Source of the DNA: Mucilaginibacter terrenus
GTDB lineage: Bacteria; Bacteroidota; Bacteroidia; Sphingobacteriales; Sphingobacteriaceae
Assembly (NCBI RefSeq): GCF_003432065.1
Contig: NZ_QWDE01000002.1
Location: 806,001 to 870,000 of the forward strand
DNA: 64,000 nt
Direction of reading: 5' to 3'
Shown: piece after piece, positions 7,460 to 15,594 of the stretch
How positions within the stretch are numbered: position 1 is the stretch's first letter
Layout: every line of letters starts with the position of its first letter
Program-made: the position numbers and the translations under genes
The notes under the pieces: model-generated
The model's input: only the letters and a program-made list of their open reading frames with translations
Database searches by the model: none
Told to the model about the DNA's origin: nothing

Positions 7460-8797
7460 TTACACCGCGTCAGACAATGAAGAGAATGTAAATTCCCTTA
7501 TGCGCATAGGCGGTATCATCGCATTCTGGCTGCTTTCGCCGCTCACCGTTCGTTCGGTTCTGCCCAGCGCGTCCAGGTTATTCAGCATGATTACCGGGCT
7601 CTCGTTAAAGCGCAAGTTTTTAATCGGGAACTTTATCTGGCCGTTCTCTATGTAAAAAGTACCATCGCGGGTAAGGCCGGTGTATAGCAAGGTTTGCGGG
7701 TCTACCGGGCGTATGTACCACAAACGGGTAATTAGTATGCCTTTCTCTGTGCCCTTTATTAGTTCATCAAGGGTTTGGGTGCCGCCTTCCATTATAAAGT
7801 TGCTTGGGTAAGGTATTGGCTGTACTCCCTTTTTCTGTGCCCAAAAGCGTGAATAGTTAAAGTTCTTTACCACGCCTTTTTCTATCCAGCTCATCTTTTT
7901 AAGGGGTTGCCCGTCGCCGCTCCAGTTTGCAGTAGGCAGGTCCGGGTAAGATGGGTCCGAGTAGATGTTCACCCGCTCATCAACCAGTTTTTCGCCTAAA
8001 CGGGTTTTACCACCCGGCTTGCTTAAAAAGCTGCGCCCTTCGTCTGCACTGCGTGCATCAAGCGATCCATAGAGTTGCTCCAGCAGTACTATTCCCGCTG
8101 CAGGTTCCAGTATCACGGTGTATTTACCAGGTTCAATGGCACGCGCGTTAGCTGCACCGCTTGCTTTTTGCGCGGCAATTTTTGTGAACGCCGTAGTATC
8201 CATTTTAGCTACATCGTTATATCCTTTTGTAGAATACCCGGAACCCTGGCTGTCTGCCGTACGCAGCGTAACCGAAAAATTGATGTCTGTAGATGTATTA
8301 TACGCAAACAGGCCTTTGGAATTCATCATTGCAGAAAAACCCGCGCTGTTTTGCAGGAAGCCGGCGGCAGTAAGCTTGTTTTGCTTGGCTATGTTAAGGC
8401 TTTGCTCTACCATGGTGGTGCGCTGTGCGGGCGTAATAGCTGCAGTAGCGGGAACAAACGTTGCGGCAGCAGGGCCGTAGGTTTGCGGGCCAAGCATTGG
8501 CATGTACTCCGGGTTCTCGGGTGCTAGCTGCGCCAGTTCTTCAGACCTTTTTACGGCTGCGGATATTGCCTCGTCTGTATATTCGTTAAGGGTAACAATG
8601 CCCAGCTTTTTACCAAAGGCTGATGATATGCCCATGCTGGTTGAGCTAAGCGAGCCGCTGGTAGATACCGAGTTGCGCGCATAACGTATATTGGCCGAAT
8701 TGGAGCCGTTGATGCTTACCTCGCATTCGTCGGCTTTGGAGTAGCTCAGCGCTTTTTTAAGCAGCGCTTTGCATTCGTCTTCTGTAAGTATAGCCAT
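7460..8797 (-). CDS. TldE/PmbA-like metalloprotease-complex subunit (copy 1)
   Basis: This 445-residue protein belongs to the TldD/PmbA family. The N-terminal domain has the family's ADECEVSINGSNSANIRYARNSV pattern, the middle has LAQLAPENPEYMPMLGPQTY and KYTVILEPAAGIVLLEQL, and the C-terminus has LLYTGLTRDGTFYIENGQIKFPIKNLRFNESP. It lacks an HExxxH motif, as expected of the non-catalytic TldE/PmbA partner, whereas the adjacent TldD-like protein has it. In E. coli TldD and TldE form a heterodimeric protease. The start codon lies 2 bp past the stop of the upstream TldD-like gene, so the two are co-transcribed. A close paralogue sits at 21145-22476. Confidence 0.92.
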   Translation of the reverse strand: MAILTEDECKALLKKALSYSKADECEVSINGSNSANIRYARNSVSTSGSLSSTSMGISSAFGKKLGIVTLNEYTDEAISAAVKRSEELAQLAPENPEYMPMLGPQTYGPAAATFVPATAAITPAQRTTMVEQSLNIAKQNKLTAAGFLQNSAGFSAMMNSKGLFAYNTSTDINFSVTLRTADSQGSGYSTKGYNDVAKMDTTAFTKIAAQKASGAANARAIEPGKYTVILEPAAGIVLLEQLYGSLDARSADEGRSFLSKPGGKTRLGEKLVDERVNIYSDPSYPDLPTANWSGDGQPLKKMSWIEKGVVKNFNYSRFWAQKKGVQPIPYPSNFIMEGGTQTLDELIKGTEKGILITRLWYIRPVDPQTLLYTGLTRDGTFYIENGQIKFPIKNLRFNESPVIMLNNLDALGRTERTVSGESSQNAMIPPMRIREFTFSSLSDAV

Positions 8798-8799
8798 TT

Positions 8800-10434
8800 T
8801 TAAATCTTTCTTGCTGTGTTAATAACGTTTACGCCTTTAAACAATGCGGTTGACGAGCCGTGTGATACCGCGCTTGACTGCATAGGCTGCCCTTTACCGT
8901 CAAAGAAGGAGCCGCCCAGGCGGTAATCGCTCTTATCGCAAACAGCAGCGCAGGAGTTCCAGAACTCCTGGGTGTTGGCCTGGTAGGCAACATCGTTAAG
9001 CATGCCGGTTATCTTTCCGTTCTTTATCTCGTAATATAGCTGCCCGCTGAACTGGAAGTTGTAGCGCTGCTGGTCTATAGAGAATGAGCTGTCGCCGATG
9101 ATGTATATGCCGTTCTCCACATTCTTAATCATCTGGGCTACACTCAGCGGGGTTTTACCCGGCTGTAGAGAGATGTTGGGCATGCGCTGGAACTGTACGT
9201 CCTGCCAGCTTTGCGAGTAGCAGCATCCCTGTGACTCTTTAAGGCCAATAATATGTGCCTGGTCGCGTATGGCCTGGTAGTTTACCAGTACACCATCTTT
9301 GATAATGTCCCATTGTTTTGTAGCCACACCTTCGTCGTCGTAACCTACTGCACCCAACGAGCCGGGCTGCAGCTTGTCGGCCACAATGTTCACGTTCTTG
9401 CTGCCGAAGTTAAACTTCTTTGATTCCCATTTATCCAGCGTCAGGAAGCTGGTGCCTGCAAAATTGGCTTCGTAGCCCAGTACGCGGTCCAGTTCGCTTG
9501 GGTGCCCTACCGATTCGTGAATGGTCAGCCACAGGTGGCTTGGGTCCAGCACTAAATCGTATTTGCCGGGTACCACGCTTTTTGCCTTCAGCTTTTGCGC
9601 TGCCTGCAAAGCTGCGGCAGCGGCATCCTCGTGCATATCATAACGGTCGCGGTAAAGGGTGGTCACACCATGTATCTTATCGCTTTCGCGCGGCATCAGG
9701 TATTCATATCCCATTCCGCGTGGTGCGCTTAAGCTGCTGCGGGTTTCAAACTTACCGCTCTTATCGTCAATTTTTGTAACGCCAAATACCGGCCAAACGC
9801 GGTGTATATCCTGATCGATGTATGACCCATCTGTACTGGCAAAATACTTTTGCTCATTAACAAAGAACAGGATAGAGTTTACGTAGTTGGCGCCGTTTTT
9901 AAATGCAGCATCGTTTACCGAAAGGAGCAGGTCTGTCTTCTCCTTCATCGGCACCTCAAAAGCGTTCTTTTCTATCGGTGTTTTCCAGCTTACCTCGCCG
10001 TAGCCTTTTTGCGGGGCCAGTTGCACCGGCTCGCTTTGTATGCGCGAGTTCTCTTTAGCAATGGCAACAGCTGTTTCGGCTGCGCGTGCAATACTGTCGT
10101 TATCCAACTTGTCTGTAGCGGCAAAGCCCCAGCAGCCATTGGCAATAACGCGTATACCCATCCCGTACGATTCGGTATCAACAACATTCTCGATGTTTTT
10201 ATCGCGGGTTACCACAAACTGGTTAAGGTAGCGACCGATTCGTGCATCGGTATAAGTGGCGCCTTTAGAGCGGGCGGCGTTCAGGGCAACATCGGCCATG
10301 CGTTTTTTAAGCGCCACATCTACATCCCTAAGTACCGTACCCGGAACCCGTGGCGAGCCCACGGCCGTAAAATTGCTCAGCATAGATGCACTAATGCCCA
10401 TGCCGGTGAGGTAAAGGAAATCTTTTCTTTTCAA
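8800..10434 (-). CDS. TldD-like metalloprotease with N-terminal signal-like segment (copy 1)
   Basis: 544 residues. The zinc-protease motif HESVGH is at residues 306-311 within LVLDPSHLWLTIHESVGHP, followed by the family patterns LQPGSLGAVGYDDEGVATK and NFQFSGQLYYEIKNGKITGML. The N-terminus MKRKDFLYLTGMGISASML looks like a weak Tat or Sec signal and is absent from cytosolic E. coli TldD, so export is possible. The start is TTG; the paralogue at 19505 also uses TTG, which supports it. The gene precedes the TldE-like partner by 2 bp. Alignment by eye with the 19505 copy shows the same length through the active site and long identical stretches. Confidence 0.92.
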   Translation of the reverse strand: MKRKDFLYLTGMGISASMLSNFTAVGSPRVPGTVLRDVDVALKKRMADVALNAARSKGATYTDARIGRYLNQFVVTRDKNIENVVDTESYGMGIRVIANGCWGFAATDKLDNDSIARAAETAVAIAKENSRIQSEPVQLAPQKGYGEVSWKTPIEKNAFEVPMKEKTDLLLSVNDAAFKNGANYVNSILFFVNEQKYFASTDGSYIDQDIHRVWPVFGVTKIDDKSGKFETRSSLSAPRGMGYEYLMPRESDKIHGVTTLYRDRYDMHEDAAAAALQAAQKLKAKSVVPGKYDLVLDPSHLWLTIHESVGHPSELDRVLGYEANFAGTSFLTLDKWESKKFNFGSKNVNIVADKLQPGSLGAVGYDDEGVATKQWDIIKDGVLVNYQAIRDQAHIIGLKESQGCCYSQSWQDVQFQRMPNISLQPGKTPLSVAQMIKNVENGIYIIGDSSFSIDQQRYNFQFSGQLYYEIKNGKITGMLNDVAYQANTQEFWNSCAAVCDKSDYRLGGSFFDGKGQPMQSSAVSHGSSTALFKGVNVINTARKI

Positions 10435-10504
10435 AGTGATATGATTATTTGACTAATATAAACTATAAGTACATCAAAGTAGCTGGAGGACCTAATTTTA
10501 ATAC

Positions 10505-11128
10505 CTAACTCCTGCGGATTACGTACGTTTTAGCAATTGAATCATGCCAGGCCTGGTTGTGGTCGTCCCATAATATACGCAGGAACCCTATCCCCAGCAC
10601 AAGACTGGATAGTAACTTACCCGCATTACGTGAGAAGGCCTTGCCAAATGTAAGCCGGTTGCCGTCAACGTCAACAACGGAGAGCTTGCATGCTACTTTA
10701 CCAATACCGCCACGCAAGGTAGTAGCCTCGCAAACAGAATGGTAGATGATCATCAGCGCAATACCTATTATGTTATAAATTCCTTCGTTTGCTGCATTAT
10801 CTTCTGCTGTTATAGTACCGCCGGCAAACGCCTTTATGGTGAAATATATAACACCTAAAATCATGGCACCGATAATGATCATGATATAATCTATAATATA
10901 AGCCAGCAGGCGCCACCAGAAAGAAGCTAGATTGGCTTTTCTCGGGAGGTAAATACCACGGTTCTCAAAATAATAAGCGAACTCTGGCAGTTCAGACATG
11001 TCCTGCCAATCGTCTGCCAGGGGCGACAGGATGAGGGTATTTACATCAAGGTCCATATCCATTAATTCATATTGGGTATATGGGCCTGTTTTTTCGTTAT
11101 TGATAAGGAGGTAATAGCTATTGATCAT
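10505..11128 (-). CDS. GYF_2-RDD family membrane protein (second paralogue)
   Basis: About 207 residues from the ATG read at 11128; a TTG 33 bp further upstream would add 11 residues that precede the domain and is less likely. The GYF_2 domain is at the N-terminus (INSYYLLINNEKTGPYTQYELMDMDLDVNTLIL), followed by an RDD domain with helices FWWRLLAYIIDYIMIIIGAMILGVIYF and GIYNIIGIALMIIYH, and the motif GGIGKVACKLSVVDVDGNRLTFGKAFSRNAGKLLSS. The architecture matches the protein at 2718-3362. It sits leftward between the TldD-like gene and the DUF4159 gene, and is probably in the same leftward transcript. Its function is unknown. Confidence 0.85.
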   Translation of the reverse strand: MINSYYLLINNEKTGPYTQYELMDMDLDVNTLILSPLADDWQDMSELPEFAYYFENRGIYLPRKANLASFWWRLLAYIIDYIMIIIGAMILGVIYFTIKAFAGGTITAEDNAANEGIYNIIGIALMIIYHSVCEATTLRGGIGKVACKLSVVDVDGNRLTFGKAFSRNAGKLLSSLVLGIGFLRILWDDHNQAWHDSIAKTYVIRRS

Positions 11129-11188
11129 TCCCGAAAGATAATGAATTTTAGATTTAGCCAATCAGAGATTTAGCGTATAAGCGGCAGC

Positions 11189-11815
11189 TTAAAGGCTCAT
11201 CGCGTAAACAATAATGTTCACACCAAACTTGGTATTATCCTCGGCCATAAAGCGCTTGTTGCGGAAGTCGTAATCCCACTCGCAGCCATAATCCTTGCTG
11301 CTATATAAAACGCCTATTCGTCCGTTCACCTCAATCGCTTTCAGGTAATCGTGAACCAGGTCGTCGCCCCAGCCATTCAGTTCAAAGGTAGTGGTAGGCG
11401 GCCCCTTATCAAAGCTGAAAAAGGAGTGGTACAGCTTATGGTTGTTGGGGATCTTTTTTAAGGCTGATGCACCGAACAACGCCGCCATTTGCGCCTCGAA
11501 CGATTTAGCAAAAAGCCCGTCAATATCATGGTTGCAGTCGTCTACAAAAACAAAGCCGCCGTTCTGTACATATTTTTTGAAGTTGGCCCTCTCTACGGTA
11601 TCAAACTGTACCAGCTTGTGGCCGCTGAGGTATAAAAAGGGATAGTTAAATATATCGTTACTGCTTAGCGGCACCACCTTTTCATGCGGCTCAACGGGGA
11701 TAGTAGTGTACTCGATAAGCGAGTTGAGCAGGTTAGAGGGCATGCGCTGGTCGGTGTCCCAGTCGCCGCTGTGGTAGCTTAATCTTGCAAAAGTAAATTT
11801 AGACCCGTAACCCAT
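11189..11815 (-). CDS. DUF4159 domain-containing protein
   Basis: About 208 residues from the ATG read at 11815 (MGYGSKFTFARLSYHSGDW). The sequence matches DUF4159: SKFTFARLSYHSGDWDTDQRMPSNLLNSL at the start, IFNYPFLYLSGHKLVQF, then GGFVFVDDCNHDIDGLFAKSFEAQM and WDYDFRNKRFMAEDNTKFGVNIIVYAMSL. The fold resembles class I glutamine-amidotransferase-like domains, with no obvious catalytic triad. There is no signal peptide in this short version. DUF4159 genes are regular companions of MoxR/DUF58/BatA clusters in Bacteroidota; here it is transcribed away from that cluster, from a 258-bp divergent region. Confidence 0.85.
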   Translation of the reverse strand: MGYGSKFTFARLSYHSGDWDTDQRMPSNLLNSLIEYTTIPVEPHEKVVPLSSNDIFNYPFLYLSGHKLVQFDTVERANFKKYVQNGGFVFVDDCNHDIDGLFAKSFEAQMAALFGASALKKIPNNHKLYHSFFSFDKGPPTTTFELNGWGDDLVHDYLKAIEVNGRIGVLYSSKDYGCEWDYDFRNKRFMAEDNTKFGVNIIVYAMSL

Positions 11816-12073
11816 CTGTTTCAAAACTCTAAAATTAGGATTAAATTTTATCCGGCGCAGTGGCTTAGTTAGCCGGGCTTGTAAAGTTTTAGATACTTTA
11901 TTGAATTTTTGTTAAAATAGATGGGAATTAGTTAAAAGGGTAATATCTTGGACTCACATCCGGCTCAAGACTATTTTAGCTAAATGGAATTTATCTTGAC
12001 CTTCTTTGCGAGTAACGGAGAGCGAAGCAATGCCGGGGTGAGTAGAAGCTATTAATATAATTGAACCAACATA

Positions 12074-13069
12074 TTGGAACTTACAGAAGCTAATATAACG
12101 GCATTGCTTGCGAAGCTGCCGCTGCTGAAAACAGAGATACAAAAGGTAATTGTTGGGCAGGATGCCATACTGGATGAACTACTGGTAGCTTTCCTTGCAG
12201 GCGGGCATTGCCTGCTGGAAGGAGTACCCGGGCTGGCTAAAACGCTTATTGTAAAAACCATGTCGCAAGCGCTGCACCTGGCATTCAGGCGCATACAGTT
12301 CACGCCCGACCTGATGCCGACAGACATAATTGGCACCGAGATATTGGAAGAGGACCACGCAACAGGCAAACGCTTCTTCAAGTTTAACAAAGGGCCAATT
12401 TTTGCCAACATTATACTGGCAGATGAGATCAACAGGACGCCGCCTAAAACACAGTCGGCCCTGCTGGAAGCCATGCAGGAGTTCGAGGTGACCTACGGCG
12501 GCCAAACCTATCCGCTGGATAAGCCGTTTTTTATCCTGGCGACACAAAATCCCATCGAACAAGCCGGCACATACCCTTTACCAGAGGCGCAACTGGACAG
12601 GTTCCTGCTGCTGGTGAAGATAGGCTACCCTACCGAGCAGGAGGAGTTTGAGGTATTAAACCGCACTACAGGTGCAAAGAAAAACGAGATAAATGCAGTG
12701 ATCACTGCAGAAGAAATTACCCAGGCGCAGGCACTGGTTAGGCAGGTAACCATAAATGAGGCCCTTACCCGTTATGTAAGCCACATTATCCGCGCCACCC
12801 GGCCAGATACCACAACCATCCCTTATATAAAAGAATGGGTACGCTGGGGCGCTGGTCCGCGGGCGGGGCAAGCACTTATACTTACTGCCAAAGCGCGGGC
12901 ATTGCTAAAAGGCAGGTACACCGTGCTGATGGAAGACATTCATGCAATGGCACCCGCAGTACTCCGCCACCGCATCCTGATGAACTTTAAAGCGGAAGCA
13001 GAGGGTATTACATCTGACAAAGTAACGGCAGAACTGATAAGAGTTATCGAGAGGAAAGGGGCCTTGTAA
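12074..13069 (+). CDS. MoxR-family AAA+ ATPase
   Basis: 331 residues. Walker A lies in GVPGLAKT (about 50-57), Walker B in IILADEINR (about 113-121), and then come the sensor and arginine-finger regions typical of MoxR (FFILATQNPIEQAGTYPLPEAQLDRF) and the lid domain. MoxR ATPases act as chaperones for von Willebrand-type partners, and the next gene encodes a DUF58 vWA-like protein, which is the usual pairing. The start is TTG at 12074: an in-frame stop at 12062-12064 rules out a longer form, and no closer ATG precedes the conserved region. No clear Shine-Dalgarno is present. Confidence 0.93.
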   Translation: MELTEANITALLAKLPLLKTEIQKVIVGQDAILDELLVAFLAGGHCLLEGVPGLAKTLIVKTMSQALHLAFRRIQFTPDLMPTDIIGTEILEEDHATGKRFFKFNKGPIFANIILADEINRTPPKTQSALLEAMQEFEVTYGGQTYPLDKPFFILATQNPIEQAGTYPLPEAQLDRFLLLVKIGYPTEQEEFEVLNRTTGAKKNEINAVITAEEITQAQALVRQVTINEALTRYVSHIIRATRPDTTTIPYIKEWVRWGAGPRAGQALILTAKARALLKGRYTVLMEDIHAMAPAVLRHRILMNFKAEAEGITSDKVTAELIRVIERKGAL

Positions 13070-13070
13070 A

Positions 13071-13150
13071 CCCCACCCAACCCTCCCCTGAAAGGGAGGG
13101 CTTTAAACATTAGATACAAACACAGAAGTTCCCTCCTTTAGGGGAAGATT
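13071..13150. repeat. Intergenic palindromic repeat unit
   Basis: The 91-bp gap between the MoxR and DUF58 genes is filled by two inverted, related arms. One contains the perfect hairpin CCCTCCC-6 nt-GGGAGGG (13081-13100). The other contains TTCCC-8 nt-GGGAA (13129-13146), and the whole second arm read on the other strand resembles the first. This looks like a dispersed palindromic unit of the kind scattered in Sphingobacteriaceae genomes. Other copies lie outside this window, if they exist. Confidence 0.6.
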
Positions 13151-13160
13151 AGAGAGGCTC

Positions 13161-14042
13161 ATGCTGGATCCGAAAACATTAATGACCATTAAAGATTTGC
13201 CGTTGCTGGCTAAAACGGTTATTGACGGGTTTATGAACGGGTTCAACAAAAGCTCAGTTAAAGGCCCCGGACTGGAGTTTAGCCAATACCGCAGCTATCA
13301 GCCGGGCGATGACCTGCGCTGGCTGGACTGGAAGATGTTTGCCCGCAGCGACAGGTATTATATCCGCGAGTCGGAAGTGGAGACCAGTATCTCCGTGCGT
13401 TTCCTGGTTGATGCCAGCGCCTCAATGGATCATGTAGATAACAACGGCGTTAAAAAGATAGACTACGCTCGTTTTCTTACTGCTTCGCTGGCTTACCTGG
13501 CCAATTTGCAGGGAGATTCGGTTGCGTTGAATGTATTTAAAGAGGGCGGGTTATTTTCACTGCCATCCAAAGCTGACCCGCAGCATTTACAACGATTGTT
13601 CTACCATTTAAAGCAGGTAAGTCCGGCTGGTGTGTTTACCCAACCAGTTCACTATAAAGAACTGTTCGCCGGTAACGGCCGTAAGGAATTACTGGTCTTC
13701 GTAACCGATATGTACCAGGCAGATGGCGAGATAAATACCTTGCTTGATTCGCTTGCCGCGCTAAGGCATGAAGTGATCGTATTTCACCTGATGGGGCAAA
13801 ATGAACTGGACCTGGATTTTGAAGGTTACAGCACTCTGGAAGACCTGGAAACCGGCGAAGTGGTGCAGGTAAACACCCGCGCCGCGCAGGCCGAATATAA
13901 GCAGCGCCTGCAAAACTATATTGCCAGCCTGCGCCTAAGCCTTGCGGGTAAGCACATTGCCTATCGCATGATCAGCACCGGGCAACCGCTGGATGAAGCG
14001 TTGCGGGAGTTCTTAGTACAACGTAAGAAAGGGTTTATTTAA
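13161..14042 (+). CDS. DUF58 domain-containing protein (vWA-like)
   Basis: 293 residues. The DUF58 signature is clear: KGPGLEFSQYRSYQPGDDLRWLDWKMFARSDRYYIRESEVET near residues 36-78, followed by a vWA-type metal site DASASMDH and a later LLVFVTDMY strand. DUF58 proteins are the usual clients or partners of the MoxR ATPase encoded just upstream, and in Bacteroides relatives this module belongs to the aerotolerance (Bat) operon. It is separated from MoxR by a palindromic repeat but shares strand and order, so an operon is likely. The biochemical role is unknown. Confidence 0.92.
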   Translation: MLDPKTLMTIKDLPLLAKTVIDGFMNGFNKSSVKGPGLEFSQYRSYQPGDDLRWLDWKMFARSDRYYIRESEVETSISVRFLVDASASMDHVDNNGVKKIDYARFLTASLAYLANLQGDSVALNVFKEGGLFSLPSKADPQHLQRLFYHLKQVSPAGVFTQPVHYKELFAGNGRKELLVFVTDMYQADGEINTLLDSLAALRHEVIVFHLMGQNELDLDFEGYSTLEDLETGEVVQVNTRAAQAEYKQRLQNYIASLRLSLAGKHIAYRMISTGQPLDEALREFLVQRKKGFI

Positions 14043-14095
14043 GTCGGGATGTCCGTAAGTCAGAAAGTATAAAGTTTTAAGTCGCAAGTTTATCA
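14043..14095. repeat. AGTC-rich short repeat in the DUF58/BatA gap
   Basis: The 70-bp gap after the DUF58 stop consists of spaced AAGTC units (AAGTCGGGATGTCC, GTAAGTCAGAAAG, TTTTAAGTCGCAAG). The same loose AGTC/GTCA vocabulary occurs in the in-frame insert of ispG (27044-27137), so both may belong to one family of dispersed short repeats. Confidence 0.35.
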
Positions 14096-14112
14096 TTAAC
14101 TACTAACCATCC

Positions 14113-15594
14113 ATGTTCCTTTCCCCCATATGGTTTTTTGCACTGGCTGCGCTAAGCATCCCGGTGGCAATACACCTGTGGAACATCCGCCCGGGAAACA
14201 CGCTCAAAGTAGGCAGCATATCGCTCATTACAGAAGCCTCTAAAAGCACGCGCCGCAGCTTCAAACTGCTGGATATTTTGTTACTGATATTACGTTGTTT
14301 ACTGCTAGCGCTCCTTGCCGTTTTCCTCGCGCAACCAATTTGGAGAAACAACGCACCTGCAAAGCAGGCAAAAGGCTGGGTGCTGATCCCCTACGCAAAC
14401 TTTAATGAAACCTATCAACACTTTAAACCCGGTGTAGATTCTTTACTGGCAAAGGGTTATGACCTGCATTTTTTTCAGAAAGGGTTCGCAATTCCCGATC
14501 TAAAGAAAACGCCAATTGCGAAATTGGTATCAGACAGTATAAAAGACGATGGCAGTCTTAACTATTGGGAGCTCATTAACCTGGCTAATTCACGTGTGCC
14601 TGCAGGTTTGCCGGTGTATGTATTTACTCCGAATAGCGCACAGTATTTTAGAGGACAAAAACCAGCAACAGCACTGCGTTTAAAGTGGAGGACCTATACT
14701 CAAAAGGATTCTACAGCTCGCTTTATCTCCGGCGCTCAGCTCAACAGAGATGGTGATATCCTCCTTTCTGAAGGGAATAGTTCCCCATCCGGAACTGTTT
14801 ACACCACAAGGGTTATAAAGCCCGGCGGTGACACACAGACAGAAGTGACTGTAAACAATGGCAAATCTTTCATTTCTTTAAAAAATACCCGGCAGGAAGC
14901 CGTAATTGTGGATACCTCAACGCTGCGTATCGCGATCTATGCCGGCGAGAACACGCTTGATGCAAAATATCTGAAAGCAGCGCTTGATGCTGCTGTGAGC
15001 TTTACCGGCAGAAAGGCAATAATAAAAACGTATAATGAAGCAAGTTTTATACCTTCTGCACAAACGTGGTTGTTTTGGTTATCTACCAGGCAAATTAGCA
15101 GCGCGTTAATGAATAGCTCCGCCAACGTTTTCAAGTATCAGGCGGGTAAGCCGATGGATGTTGCTACAAAAATTTACCCCGGGGGGACGAAAATCAACAA
15201 ATTGATCATACCAAAACAAACAGGCGAAGCAGTGTGGACGGACGGTTTTGGCAATAGCGTGTTAAGCATGGCAAAACAAGGTAAAACCAGCGTTTACACT
15301 TTTAGCAGCCGTTTCAACCCGTCATGGAGCGACCTTGTTTGGAACGATGCATTTCCTAAACAAATGTTAACTTTAGTAACTGGCGAGAACCATCAGGTAC
15401 CTGCAAAATACGACCGTGGCATACTTAGCCAACAGCAAATACAGCCGGATTCTACATTGGGTAGTTCTGTGCCGATATCATCTGCTAAAGAACTTCCGGT
15501 AGATGTCTCCCGATACTTTTGGCTGGCGCTTGTAGTAGTATTCCTGGCAGAGCGTATTGTTGCTTACAAAACCAAACAGGCAAAAAATGGCTGA
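14113..15594 (+). CDS. BatA-like (aerotolerance regulator N-terminal) membrane protein
   Basis: 493 residues. The N-terminus is a BatA domain: MFLSPIWFFALAALSIPVAIHLWNIRPGNTLKVGSISLI, then a second membrane helix (LLDILLLILRCLLLALLAVFLAQPIWR). The middle is a soluble, poorly conserved periplasmic or cytoplasmic region, and a last helix (YFWLALVVVFLAERIVAY) lies close to the C-terminus. Such proteins follow MoxR-DUF58 in the Bat-type clusters of Bacteroidota. The stop overlaps the start of the next gene by 8 bp, so translation is coupled. Function beyond membership of this cluster is not established. Confidence 0.87.
   Translation: MFLSPIWFFALAALSIPVAIHLWNIRPGNTLKVGSISLITEASKSTRRSFKLLDILLLILRCLLLALLAVFLAQPIWRNNAPAKQAKGWVLIPYANFNETYQHFKPGVDSLLAKGYDLHFFQKGFAIPDLKKTPIAKLVSDSIKDDGSLNYWELINLANSRVPAGLPVYVFTPNSAQYFRGQKPATALRLKWRTYTQKDSTARFISGAQLNRDGDILLSEGNSSPSGTVYTTRVIKPGGDTQTEVTVNNGKSFISLKNTRQEAVIVDTSTLRIAIYAGENTLDAKYLKAALDAAVSFTGRKAIIKTYNEASFIPSAQTWLFWLSTRQISSALMNSSANVFKYQAGKPMDVATKIYPGGTKINKLIIPKQTGEAVWTDGFGNSVLSMAKQGKTSVYTFSSRFNPSWSDLVWNDAFPKQMLTLVTGENHQVPAKYDRGILSQQQIQPDSTLGSSVPISSAKELPVDVSRYFWLALVVVFLAERIVAYKTKQAKNG

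Noticed and set aside
9850..10452. 200-codon frame antisense to tldD copy 1
   Set aside because: It overlaps the well-supported TldD-like gene completely and has no motif or start signal.
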